From Acholoe squamosa (lineage: Eukaryota; Annelida; Polychaeta; Phyllodocida; Polynoidae), in assembly GCA_949317995.1 (NCBI GenBank), contig OX439035.1, positions 6,964,427 through 7,028,426 on the forward strand: a DNA stretch of 64,000 bases, written 5' to 3'. The notes below the pieces were generated by a model. That model saw only the letters and a list, made by a program, of their open reading frames with translations, ran no database searches and was not told where the DNA came from. This document shows, in pieces, positions 30,721-40,343 of this stretch. The translations under genes and the position numbers were made by a program. Within the stretch, counting starts at the first letter, position 1, and the number at the start of each line of letters is the position of its first letter.

Positions 30721-31017
30721 TTAATTTTTTGCACCTGCCAATCCTCCTATTAAGGACACTGCTAAAGGGAGGAGAAGAGAGAGAAATCCACCTTTTTGTT
30801 TTAAAACTGCTTTCCTTTTTTTGTTATTCACACGTCTATTAATAAGATATCTTAAAGTGTTCTTGTATTTTTTTAACTTTGAATAAGACACTGAATTTAA
30901 TTTAATGTTTCCTGTAAGAACATTAAAAATGCACTGACATATAGAATCTAAATCTTCTTTATCTGCATATTCTATTAACAAATCTCTTTTTCTTTTGTTT
31001 TTTGTGTTTCCTAACAT
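30721..31017 (-). CDS. Small basic protein with C-terminal hydrophobic GGFL tail (pX-like)
   Basis: The 98 residues run from the ATG at 31017. A Lys/Arg-rich body (YSKLKKYKNTLRYLINRRV) is followed by QKGGFLSLLLPLAVSLIGGL at the C-terminus. Polintons and adintoviruses commonly encode this arrangement, a basic helix plus GGFL-type hydrophobic tail, likened to adenovirus pX or pVI; it is probably a virion protein. It ends 4 bp before the next gene's ATG, so the two are tightly packed. Confidence 0.6.
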   Translation of the reverse strand: MLGNTKNKRKRDLLIEYADKEDLDSICQCIFNVLTGNIKLNSVSYSKLKKYKNTLRYLINRRVNNKKRKAVLKQKGGFLSLLLPLAVSLIGGLAGAKN

Positions 31018-31190
31018 TGTCAAAAAAGCTAATCTTTTGACTGATCTGATGTTTGCTGCTTTCTTCTTGATTTTTCTTTTTGGTCGTTTGCAGCTAGTTC
31101 TTTTTTTTCTTTTTGCTACAACTGATTTCTTTTTTATTGTTTTTTTCCTTTTCTTTTAGAAACAGGCATTTTTTTCTTTAACGGTGGCAT
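31018..31190 (-). pseudogene. Very basic short ORF with an apparent frameshift
   Basis: An ATG at 31190 opens 18 codons of almost only Lys/Arg/Pro (MPPLKKKMPVSKRKGKK) that stop at 31134-31136. In the next frame, from about 31146 onward, a similarly Lys/Arg-rich frame without ATG continues straight into the pX-like ORF. The switch lies at a run of seven A. It may be a protamine-like DNA-packing peptide broken by an indel, an N-terminal extension of the pX-like protein, or chance in A-rich DNA. Confidence 0.35.
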
Positions 31191-31293
31191 TCTTATAAAT
31201 CAACTATTACACAAAAACTTTTATTTTTTTCATATATTTTATTCAATCTCACGAACTTTATGTTGGTTCATACATGTATAGTTGTTTTCTGTT

Positions 31294-31956
31294 TTATGTT
31301 TTGTTAGGTATATACACCTCTTGTCCTATGTCAAATATGTTGCTCCTAAATCTGTATTCTTGAGGAGTTTTTTGATGACCATCTATTAAAAGATAGGAAT
31401 GTGGTTTCCTAGTTGCTTCATTAAAAATATTAACGAAAGTTTTATAATTTTTAGGCAACAGTTTTCTCCCTAATGTTAGAGGGACAGTTTGATCTAAAGG
31501 TGAATTAAAAATAACTAAATACGTCGCATTTCTATTAACAGTTTGCCTTTCTTTTCCTTCAGAATAATAATTTTGTGAAATATATATAACATTTATCGAT
31601 TCATGATGACATGTTTGAGTGAAAAGTTTTCCTATTTCAGGATTATTTCCACATTCTTTCATTAAATCATCTAAAATAACAAGTCCATTAAGGTCAGGTT
31701 TTATATATTTATCAAAAGAAGAAGGAATACCGTTCAAAAATGTTATGCTTTTCCCCTCCATAAAGTCTTTTTTAGCAGGAGGGGTTTGACCATAACACCA
31801 TATGACATAGTCTATTTTTTTTTCTATTATTCGCTCATTATTTTTTAAAAGATCATACACAAAAGTAGTTTTTCCACTGTTGCTTGGTCCTGCTATGATC
31901 ATAGAAAATGGAATTCTAATACATGCATTGAAAACAGGGAATTCTATGTCTTCCAT
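31294..31956 (-). CDS. ATP: FtsK/HerA-type genome packaging ATPase
   Basis: The 220 residues have a Walker A GPSNSGKTT (23-31), Walker B LVILDDL (92-98) and a sensor-like VIYISQN further on. This is the compact packaging ATPase of Polintons and related viruses with double jelly-roll capsids, which drives DNA into the procapsid. The ORF is intact with a clear ATG, 3 bp after the integrase stop, so the two are probably in one transcription unit. Confidence 0.9.
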   Translation of the reverse strand: MEDIEFPVFNACIRIPFSMIIAGPSNSGKTTFVYDLLKNNERIIEKKIDYVIWCYGQTPPAKKDFMEGKSITFLNGIPSSFDKYIKPDLNGLVILDDLMKECGNNPEIGKLFTQTCHHESINVIYISQNYYSEGKERQTVNRNATYLVIFNSPLDQTVPLTLGRKLLPKNYKTFVNIFNEATRKPHSYLLIDGHQKTPQEYRFRSNIFDIGQEVYIPNKT

Positions 31957-31959
31957 TTT

Positions 31960-32931
31960 TTATTTTCCTTTTATTTTGTTTAATTCTTCTTTATAAAAAC
32001 TACCACTCAATATTTCATTATTTTTGTCTGTTAACACATAAGTAGCAGGCCATGTTCTAAGAACATATGCTATTTGAAAAATTTCTTCTTTCCAATGAGA
32101 AGAATACCCTCTTCTGAAAGCAGTCTTATATTTACTTATTCGTACTTTATCTCCTACTTTAAAAGGCAGTTTAATTCTTTTGCTGTACAAATATTTTCCG
32201 TATTGCTTTAACCATATTTTTTTTTCGTTTGATTTGGTTACTTCAGAAGGACTTATCCCTAATGTTCTAAGTTTACTATGATTATAACTTTTAACTAAAT
32301 CCTGTAGAACGTCTATATATCTCAGACTCTTTTTGAAAGAAAGATATTTATATATTTTGTCTTGTATGGTACGATTGAATCTTTCTACTATAGCACATTT
32401 AGTGTCTTGAGAAGTACTGAAAAATTTTATTTCATTTTCTTTTAAAAAATTTTGAAAAACACCTTTAAATTCGCTTCCTTCATCTAATTGTATTAAGTTG
32501 GGCTTAACATTGCTTTTTAACAAAATTTTTTTGAAGCCGTCTAGAGTGACATATGCAGTTTTGTTCACTAAAGGTTCAACATAAGCATAACGTGAAAAAC
32601 AATCTATACAGGCTAATAAATATTTTATTCCATTGTTTTGATCTTTAAGGTTAAAAATACTTATTAAATCAATTTGCCATTGATCGTTTATGCCTTTCAC
32701 TATTGTTTTTCTTCGAAGAAATTTATATATTATTTTCTTATGTGAAGTATAAGTTCTAGTGTTACGGAGAAAATTTAGCACGTCCTTTCTCGTTATATTT
32801 TCATCTATTTTTTTAGCTGCTTCATATAATTTTTTCACAGAAGAAAAAGATGAAGGATGAGAAGGAGTGAAATAAATTTTTTTCAAAATATTTTCTTTGT
32901 CCATGTTTGAAAAATATTTGCTTATGAACAT
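31960..32931 (-). CDS. INT: Polinton integrase (retroviral-type, DDE)
   Basis: The 323 residues belong to the F54H12.3-like Maverick integrase family. The RVE core has WQIDLISI (D88), LIQLDEGSEF (D150) and IVERFNRTIQDK (E183). An N-terminal helical domain precedes it, and a C-terminal chromo/SH3-like part follows with FKVGDKVRISKYK and RTWPATYVLTDKN. It would cut and join the element ends at a 6-bp stagger, consistent with the ATCAGA duplication. The frame is intact. An alternative start is the ATG at 32904 (MDKENIL). Confidence 0.9.
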   Translation of the reverse strand: MFISKYFSNMDKENILKKIYFTPSHPSSFSSVKKLYEAAKKIDENITRKDVLNFLRNTRTYTSHKKIIYKFLRRKTIVKGINDQWQIDLISIFNLKDQNNGIKYLLACIDCFSRYAYVEPLVNKTAYVTLDGFKKILLKSNVKPNLIQLDEGSEFKGVFQNFLKENEIKFFSTSQDTKCAIVERFNRTIQDKIYKYLSFKKSLRYIDVLQDLVKSYNHSKLRTLGISPSEVTKSNEKKIWLKQYGKYLYSKRIKLPFKVGDKVRISKYKTAFRRGYSSHWKEEIFQIAYVLRTWPATYVLTDKNNEILSGSFYKEELNKIKGK

Positions 32932-33019
32932 GAAAATAGAACCATCTCAGAGTAGTAGGTGATATAATTTTTGATGAATGAACGACATCTTTTGCAACAG
33001 CATTCAGACAAAACATTTT

Positions 33020-33410
33020 TCACAACATTTTTAAATAAATGAATGACACAACTTTTTTCGTGCACGCGAAACAAAATGGAAATCCGATACGCGTCCATTC
33101 CAAGAAAAAAAAGGTAGAGACATATTTTATCCCCTTATGAGTTGAGCAAGAGCACAAATTTCTCTTTCGAGATGTACTTTTTGCTGACACATAGGTTTTA
33201 AAATATATGTACCATAAAAAACTTGGCATTAGCGCAAGTTCCTCCATTGAGGTGTACTTTCTGCCAATGCATAAATTCACAGAATGGGGCATATTAGCAC
33301 AGATTTTAACCCATTTTTACGCGTGAAAAAAGTCATTAAATGCAATGCAAGTTTCCGGATTTCCGTGAAAAAATGAAACAAAAAAATCTTTTTGCCTTAT
33401 AAAAGAAATA
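33020..33410. other. Intergenic region with a 43-bp direct repeat
   Basis: Two related 43-bp stretches begin at 33151 (AGCACAAATT) and 33231 (AGCGCAAGTT), 80 bp apart, and share GTGTACTTT-like cores. They lie upstream of the minus-strand integrase gene and could be promoter elements. The 90-codon ORF across them looks accidental. Confidence 0.4.
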
Positions 33411-34118
33411 TTATTCTATAGCATAGATATTAGTGTATATAGGAATAAACCCATCAGGTATTCTAGTTTGGTTTGTGTTAGTTCCTATAGTTTTTTGTGC
33501 ATGTTTTCTTACGTTTCCGGTTTTCTTCAACACAGTTTTACCTTTAGTGGAACAAATAGTTTTCTGTTTTTTTCCTTTCTTGACTTCTTTTTCTTCTTTC
33601 TCACTTTCTTCATCTTCTGTCATGCTAGTCCCTGCTTTTCTTTTATTTCTTTTTTTGCTTCGATTTTCATTTTCGTCTTCAGGCAAAGGAGAGGCTGTCA
33701 GGTTGTCTTTTCCTTCTGATTCTTCGGAGCTAGAGTTTTCTGTGTCGCTGATTTTTTCGTCGATAATTAGCTTCAATTTATTTTGAGCAGACTTAGCTTT
33801 GTTCCTCATTTTTTCTTTGAGATATTGTGTATGGCATGAATTACATCTCAAATGATTTTCGTCAGCAGAAAAATAATGGAGAGAATGAAAAGGTTTATGA
33901 CACCTTATGCATTCTTGAACCATGCTTTTTTGACATTTTTCACAATATTTTTTATCTTGAACTATTCTCCCTTTTCTTCCACAATATTCACACTTAACAG
34001 GCATTCTATGTATATTTTTATCTAATTCAAAACAAAGATACTTTGACCGTAGATATCTTGTAATCTTTTTTGCTGTAGCTCTTATCTCACTAAGGTTTTC
34101 AATCGCTGTCACTGTCAC
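33411..34118 (-). CDS. Zinc-finger protein, start unresolved
   Basis: The open frame gives 235 residues but begins with GTG; the first ATG is at residue 39 (MPVKCEYCG). Two Cys pairs CEYC...CEKC (about 43-61) and CIRCHKPFHS...CNSC (about 70-96) suggest zinc ribbons. A charged Glu/Lys/Ser-rich linker and a terminal IPIYTNIYAIE follow. Zinc-finger ORFs of this type accompany many Polintons; a nucleic-acid-binding role is inference. A 40-codon ORF in another frame (34099-34221) ends exactly in its N-terminal part, so either a one-base lesion or a spliced leader separates the true start. Confidence 0.6.
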   Translation of the reverse strand: MTVTAIENLSEIRATAKKITRYLRSKYLCFELDKNIHRMPVKCEYCGRKGRIVQDKKYCEKCQKSMVQECIRCHKPFHSLHYFSADENHLRCNSCHTQYLKEKMRNKAKSAQNKLKLIIDEKISDTENSSSEESEGKDNLTASPLPEDENENRSKKRNKRKAGTSMTEDEESEKEEKEVKKGKKQKTICSTKGKTVLKKTGNVRKHAQKTIGTNTNQTRIPDGFIPIYTNIYAIE

Positions 34119-34221
34119 TAGAGGCTATGTTATCGTCGCTGCTGCTGTCGCTATGAGACTTTGATTTTTCTTTCTTTTTCTTAGTGTTCTTAGTCTTTCC
34201 AGGCTTTTCTTCTTCACTCAT
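34099..34221 (-). CDS. 40-codon Lys/Ser/Asp ORF, possible lost N-terminus of the zinc-finger gene
   Basis: It starts at an ATG overlapping the end of the PC4-like gene by 8 bp, encodes a Lys-rich then Ser/Asp-rich stretch, and stops 20 bp inside the zinc-finger frame. The ASSDSDSD end sits in a GACAGTGACAGC direct repeat where slippage is likely. I suspect one gene with a frame break, but a separate short peptide cannot be excluded. Confidence 0.35.
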   Translation of the reverse strand: MSEEEKPGKTKNTKKKKEKSKSHSDSSSDDNIASSDSDSD

Positions 34222-34420
34222 TTTTTTTAATTTTATCTATTTTTTTATCAATTTTATTCCTTAGTTCAAAGAGTAAATCATATTCTTCTTTAAGGAGAGA
34301 AATACTTTTGTCTTTTACCATATCATGAAAATGTAAGTATATTTTTCCTTTGAATTTATTTATGTCTATTCTTTTCCTTTTGCCAAAAGCTAAAGTAGGA
34401 TATTTAGATGATTTACTCAT
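34214..34420 (-). CDS. PC4/p15-like single-stranded DNA-binding protein
   Basis: The 68 residues have FGKRKRIDINKFKGKIYLHF, then KDKSISLLKEEYDLLFEL and a helical end. This follows the beta-strand, K-G-K, then I-S-L-x-x-x-x-Y/W order of the transcription coactivator PC4 domain, which dimerises and binds single-stranded DNA. A virus-encoded copy could act in late transcription or as an SSB during protein-primed replication. It is situated directly downstream of the polymerase gene (23 bp), in line with a replication role. Assignment is by motif only. Confidence 0.6.
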   Translation of the reverse strand: MSKSSKYPTLAFGKRKRIDINKFKGKIYLHFHDMVKDKSISLLKEEYDLLFELRNKIDKKIDKIKKNE

Positions 34421-34443
34421 TTTGTTTGTTTGCAGATAGTTTG

Positions 34444-37400
34444 CTATTGTATTTTTGTCTTTATCTCACAAACTTTTCTTCTTTTTGAATGAATATCTTC
34501 AAAAGGAATTTCTTTCATTTTTCTTTTTAAAGGGGGAATCTTATAATGACCATATGCGTAAGATTTAATTCCTCCTCTTCTCAAATATCTTTTATCTTCA
34601 AAAGGAGAAAGAGATATCTTTCTTTGAGACATAGTGTACACTTTGTGTTTTATGCTTCTTATGTTATCGAATTCTGCTTCTTTTATTCTATTTTGGACTA
34701 AAGTAAGCTTAAAGTCATTGTGCCTTATAGTTTCTATGCTACTTTTTTTGACTCCCTTTATTTTTTTCTCTTCTTCCCCCTTCTCAAACAAAATTGAATA
34801 CATTTTTGGCCTGAGAGCAATAAATTCTTTTATTTTTTTCCCCCCTGCTTCATCTTTAAATTTACCTAAGACCTTTTTGTTCGTTTCATCATACAAAAAA
34901 TGATCTTTAGGTAAATTAGAAAAATCAAAAAAATTATTTAGATCTTTTATTTTTTTAAGATAATTTGTATCTTTTATGTAATACACTAAAGAATCTGTGT
35001 CTGTATATAACAGTTGAATATGTACGTCTTTGAATTTAGGCAACATGATATTATAATGGAAATTAAACATCCATAGTTTAGATAACTCTAAAACAGAAAA
35101 CCCAATGTAGATCGGTTTGTCTAGTAAAAGTTTTTCTTTGCTGCTTTGTATTCCTACAAAGTCCTTTTGAAATATATGAAGAGATTTAAAAGTAGGTTTT
35201 TTTATAAGATTTTCACTTTCTTTAGGGTCTGAAGTTAATTTCATGTTAGTTCTTTTCTTGACATTTTCCATTGTTTTACCAAATGCTGCATTATTTAATA
35301 ACTTAAAGAATTCTTTTTCGAAAGCAGAGGTAGCCAAAGTTCGTTCTCTGTTATTGAACAAAATGTAAGATTTCATCCAATCTTTCTGATGAAAGCTTAA
35401 AACACGATGAATTTTATTTATCTTTAAACCTAATGCAAGGTATAATTTTAAATTACGATAATGCACTACATAATTTTTTTTGTCTTTTAAATTGCATATA
35501 AGCTTTTTTCCTCCTTTTTTATAGGACGTTTCAGTTTTTTTCAATATTTCTTTTGCATACGGAGATAATTCTTGTTCTTCTATTTCTATTTTTTGTGGAG
35601 CTAGAGGAAAATCGTTGTGCATGTCATGAAGACAGTCAGGGTAAGTTAAACTTACCTCCAGTATGTATCCTGTTTCATTATGATCTGAAATGCTTTCTAT
35701 GTTTAGTTTTTGAATTTGATTTTGGGTTAGCCATTTGAAATTTGAGTGAGGCAAAAAATCTGCTAAACATTTGCCGTAAAGGTTATTGCAGTCTATGTAA
35801 AAGATGATTTCGTCGGAAAAATTAGCTTTCACATACCTATGAGAAACATTAGTAATGCCACCCCTTATACCGCCTTCTATAAAATTATATATTTCGATGT
35901 CAGAAAGCAACTCTAGTTCAACTTCTGTATGTTTCAACATAGCTTAATAACTCAAACTAGGTGCCGTTAGAAAATGAGCAGGGTCTAAACCGTAATAACT
36001 TAAGGCCTTTTCTCTGAAAGATTCAAAAACATCACATAAAAGCAAAACGTCTATTTTCAAGTAGGCTTTCAAATAATCTTTTATGTTTCTACATTTTAAT
36101 GCTTTAAACATATGAATAGCATGACAATAATCGTCCTCAGTTATATTTTTTTTGGTTAAAGTAGAATAAAATTTGTCTATAGGCGGCAATTTTTTTTCTT
36201 TCAAAACAGACCAAGAATCAATGTAATCATAGCACATGACACCTTTTCTTATCATATAAGGAATCATTTTTTTGTTTGAAGTATGTTTTTTTGTTTGAAC
36301 GAAATCTTTTAAACCTTTCTCTTGCAAAAGTTCAGCTAATTTTGAAAGGGACGTAGGTAAAAATTGGAAGGAATCTATAATTCTAAAATTTTCGAAACTT
36401 AAAGTAAGAAATTTTTCAGATGATTTAGCAATCACAGATATGGTGCTCTGGTTTATATATTTATATAATTTTTGGATGAGAAAATGAGTGTCATAATTCA
36501 TGCTGTTGTGAATTATAATTGGTATCTTTAAATTGTCCATCCTAAGACTAGTGTAAGTAAGATTACATCTATTGCAAGCATAATTTAAATCTCTTCCTTT
36601 TCCTTCTTGTCCTATGTGAGCATGATCTAAAACTTTTCTTATACCTTTTTCGGTGAAAGATATCCCGCATATGTAACAATTTTTTTGCTTCACTATATGT
36701 GAAATATCGTCAGAAGACAAAGACAAAGGTTTTCTCTTATGATCTAAAATATACGAAATTTCAGCTCTTTTTTTATATAAGTAAGAAACAAATTTTTCTA
36801 TAACATTTTTTCCTACGTATATAACAGGATCTTGACTGTATTTTTCATATTTAGAAATTAATATAGCTCCAAAGGCATTTAATTTGTGTTCTTTGGAGCA
36901 ACACGATTTCCCTTTGTATATTTTGCTTATAGTGCGATTATAACATTCAAAATCTGCATATATCACAAAAGGACTTTTAACTTTAAATTTATGGTCAACG
37001 AATTTCAAGAAAGTCCCTTTCGGTGGAGTAGAATAACCCTGACCACTGTATACGTTAGTTTTGCAATTGTTGTTAACGTGCATTTCATATTTTTTTTTTG
37101 AGCAAAATGATATCAAACATTTGTAACAAAAGTACCTAGTTTTTTTCCAAAAGAATGGTCTGATAAATTTATGTAAATTTCTGATAAGATAATAGTGATC
37201 ATTAAATAACAATAAATCAATATGTCTTCCTTCAGTAAGGGGAGAAGAAAGGACTGAAATATACATAGGGAAAGGCTGAAATTCTTTTTTTTCAGATACT
37301 AAAAGGCCAAAGACATTTACAGTAAGATTATTTTTCTTTTCGAACTTTGGAATTTCACTCAATTTCACAGGAAAAGAAAGAAAAGAAAGGTTTAATTTTT

Positions 37401-37958
37401 CTAAAAAAATATCGTACGACTTAGCCAAGTTTGCATTGTGAGGAATTTTATGTAATCCTGCTAAAACAGAGTACACGAAGCATTTTTTGCCGCTTCCTTT
37501 TATGTTAAGAACTGATTTTTTTCTTTGAATAATGCTTTCTTTCCCTTTTTTCTCCCCTCCAAAAGGATTATATTTGAAAACAGAGAGGCGTAACACTTTT
37601 ATTTCTCTTAAAAACCATCCTGACCCCATGTGCAAAAAAGCATCGAAAAAACCTAATATCACAGAAAAGGAATTTCTTATTAATTCCTCTACGTTATGAG
37701 AATCAAAGTTTACTTGAACAGGACTTTGGAACCATGGTTGAATTTCAAAATATTCATTGTTTTCTAGATTATATTTTCCTAACACTGTGCATAACGATAA
37801 TTGAAATTTAACCCCCCCTTCTTTTTTTTTTTCTTCAAAATTAATTTTTTAATTTTTTTGGTCTGATTAAGTAAAAATAAATCAGGATCATATTTGTGAA
37901 GAGCAGGAGTTAAATCATATTCTACGATTAAATTTCTGAAAGCTTTACTTTTTTTCAT
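34444..37958 (-). pseudogene. POLB: Protein-primed family B DNA polymerase, broken
   Basis: Three open segments make up the gene. The N-terminal piece (37779-37958, 59 codons from an ATG that overlaps the mCP stop) is in a different frame from the next. The middle ORF (35944-37785) has a C2H2-like finger (about 219-240), Exo I YADFECY, an HNH-like DHAHIGQ insertion with paired Cys, Exo II HNSMNYDTHF and Exo III YLKIDVLLLCD. The last ORF (34444-35940) has motif A IDCNNLYGKCL, motif B NNAAFGKTMEN and motif C YTDTDS. Middle and last parts share one frame and are separated only by an in-frame TAA at 35944-35946. All exonuclease and polymerase motifs survive, so inactivation is recent. The enzyme would replicate the element from its terminal protein. 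Confidence 0.9.
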
Positions 37959-38901
37959 TTCTTATAGGTCTAAAATGAAGAACTAAAAAAACTGTTCCAT
38001 ATTCAAATTGAACCAACTTTCCCACATCGTCACATATAGTTATTTCGATTTCTTGTATTTCACTTTTTTTTACCTTTTTATAGTACGGAGAGACAAAAAC
38101 TTCCTTTATATCGTCTCCGAATTTTTCACTGCAACGAATAGTTCTCAATAAAGGAATTTGAAGATCGCCTACAATTTCATTTGCAACTATATCAGTATAA
38201 ATATAAATATTAGAAGAAACGTGATGCAAATTAGGAACACCTCCCGCATGAAAATATTTATAATGTTTGTATCTTAAAGTAGTGCTCATTAAAATCTGAA
38301 AATCTAATAAACTATTCAATGGAAGCCCTGAAAAAGTTATAACGTCACTGTTTTCGATCTCAGCTTCGTTGTCTATTTCTTCAGATATATCCAATCTCAG
38401 TACATTACTTAAATATTTAGACATAACAACTTTGTCTCCTCTCCCTACCTTTAAAATGGGTTTTAAATTTTGCAGCTCAGTTTTCACATATGGTTCTCTA
38501 CTTTTTCGAAAAAATTCATCGTCAGGGTATGCGTCTATTTTTTTCAAGGCTGCATTTATGCTTTTTATTAAACTATCTAAAGAAGTATAATTTCCATATG
38601 GAATTTTTTGCACGACATATCTTTTTTTTATTTCTATTTCATCTAATGAAGTTATTTTATTCACGTCTTGCTTCAACCTGAAATCTTTTCTTTCTACTAC
38701 CAAAGTCCTATTTTTTTCTGGAATTTCTGGGAAATTATACCAGGAAACTGGTATGTTTACTTCTACTAATCCCACTTCCCATTCTCCTTGTAAAATTAAA
38801 ATAGAAGGTAATTTAACCCAAAATTTGCTTGTTTTGTTTTCTCGAGAGGGATGAATAGTATTAGAAGGTAAATTAATGTAAAAAGGAGAAGAAACATTCA
38901 T
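37945..38901 (-). CDS. mCP: Penton-like minor capsid protein
   Basis: The 318 residues run from MNVSSPFYINLPSN (ATG 38901). The segment LILQGEWEVGLVEVNIPVSW is typical of a family conserved in Polintons and adintoviruses, and later parts (IYIYTDIVANEIVGDLQIPL, FEYGTVFLVLHFRP) match its C-terminal layout. I take it as the single jelly-roll penton/minor capsid protein; the capsid role is family-based and moderately sure. The open frame extends to an ATG at 38997, but that part lies over a candidate splice acceptor at 38968. Its stop overlaps the start of the polymerase gene by 14 bp. Confidence 0.65.
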   Translation of the reverse strand: MNVSSPFYINLPSNTIHPSRENKTSKFWVKLPSILILQGEWEVGLVEVNIPVSWYNFPEIPEKNRTLVVERKDFRLKQDVNKITSLDEIEIKKRYVVQKIPYGNYTSLDSLIKSINAALKKIDAYPDDEFFRKSREPYVKTELQNLKPILKVGRGDKVVMSKYLSNVLRLDISEEIDNEAEIENSDVITFSGLPLNSLLDFQILMSTTLRYKHYKYFHAGGVPNLHHVSSNIYIYTDIVANEIVGDLQIPLLRTIRCSEKFGDDIKEVFVSPYYKKVKKSEIQEIEITICDDVGKLVQFEYGTVFLVLHFRPIRNEKK

Positions 38902-38967
38902 TTTAAAAATATATCTTATTTTTAAACAATAAAATCTTTTTTTAATAACTTTAAAAGTATTTCTTAT

Positions 38968-38987
38968 CTCAGGGAAAAAAAACCACT
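38968..38987 (-). promoter_or_regulatory. Candidate 3' splice acceptor before the mCP gene
   Basis: On the minus strand a tract TGGTTTTTTTTCCCTGAG lies about 66 bp upstream of the mCP ATG. It could receive one of the upstream leader exons. The polypyrimidine tract is good, but AT-rich DNA makes this weak on its own. Confidence 0.3.
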
Positions 38988-38999
38988 GGTGGCTCATAT

Positions 39000-39850
39000 T
39001 AACAGGATATTTTCTGTTAACTGAAGACCTCTAGTGAGCATTCCTAAAATTATCTTAAACTATACCATATTTAGCACTCTATAGACCTGTAGAGGCTAGG
39101 ACGACATTACTTTACTAGATCAGCGAAGACCTCTAGTGAGAGTCACTAAAACTATGTGCATGGTTTTACACTGAAGACTTCTGGTGGCTGATATAAATTA
39201 TGTGCATGGTTTTACACTGAAGACCTCTGGTGGCTGATATAAATTATGTGCATGGTTTTACACTGAAGACCTCTGGTGGCTTATAGAAGGCATTTTCTAC
39301 TTACTGAAGATCTCTAGTGAGCATTCCTAAAACTATCTTAAACTATACCATATTTAGCACTCTATAGACCTCTAGAGGCTAGGACTGACATTACTTTACT
39401 AGATCAGCGGAGACCTCTAGTGTGAGTCACTAAAACTATGTGCATGGTTTTACACTGAAGACCTCTGGTGGCTGATATAAATTATGTGCATGGTTTTACA
39501 CTGAAGACCTCTGGTGGCTTATAGAAGGCATTTTCTGCTTACTGAAGACCTCTAGTGAGCATTCCTAAAACTATCTTAAACTATACCATATTTAGCACTC
39601 TATAGACCTCTAGAGGCTAGGACTGACATTACTTTACTAAATCAGCGGAGACCTCTAGTGTGAGTCACTAAAACTATGTGCATGGTTTTACACTGAAGAC
39701 CTCTGGTGACTAATATAAACAAGGCATTTTCTGCTTACTGAAGACCTCTAGTGAGCATTTCTAAAACTATCTTAAACTATACGATACTTAGCACACTGAA
39801 GACCTCTAGAGGCTATGACTAATATTTCTTTACTAGATTAGCGAAAAGCT
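39000..39850. repeat. Direct repeats with GAAGACCTCT cores
   Basis: About four copies of a 200-290 bp unit carry many internal copies of CTGAAGACCTCT(A/G)G and a secondary 50-bp repeat with ATGTGCATGGTTTTACACTG. The core GAAGACCTC also occurs in the element's TIR (near 20956). The repeat lies between the mCP and RING-like genes and contains no ORF. Confidence 0.8.
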
Positions 39851-40343
39851 ACTTTTGTGAGTTTGTTGCGAATCGTTCCCATACAAGCATTGTTACAATT
39901 AATTTTACCACAAATTGTATGTATGTAACAGGAATTAATTATGTGAAAATGAAACAAATTTAATTTTTAGCTCTCAGTGAACAGTTGACTCAACAGCAAT
40001 TTTTAATGAACTCACAAAAGCAAATCTTTAGCTTTACCTTTAAAGCATTAATCGCAATGCTTTTCCTGCAAAGAATTCCCTGTAGTCTGCGTCAGAAAAG
40101 TTCATCTGATTTCGCTGCCTCCTTCATTTACTTTGTTACCTTATTCGTTGTCATATAACTTTGCTGCCTTATTGGTTAACTTCGTTGCCTTATTCGTTAT
40201 ACTGTATTACCTTAAGTTATTGTAGTTTTGTTTCTTTATTCTCAGAGACTTTTTGTAAGCTACTGCTGTATATGTTATAAAATATTTCATTTTTAAAATG
40301 TAACATAAGACAAAAATATTTGTTTCAAACTTTTTATTTCTTA
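39851..40343. other. Intergenic, downstream of the RING-like gene
   Basis: AT-rich, with short direct repeats of TTCGTTGCCTTATTCGTT near 40130-40200. No ORF. It probably holds the 3' end of the RING-like transcript. Confidence 0.4.

Noticed and set aside
33020-33292. 90-codon minus-strand ORF
   Set aside because: Composition is unlike the neighbouring genes, it spans non-coding direct repeats, and no family was seen.
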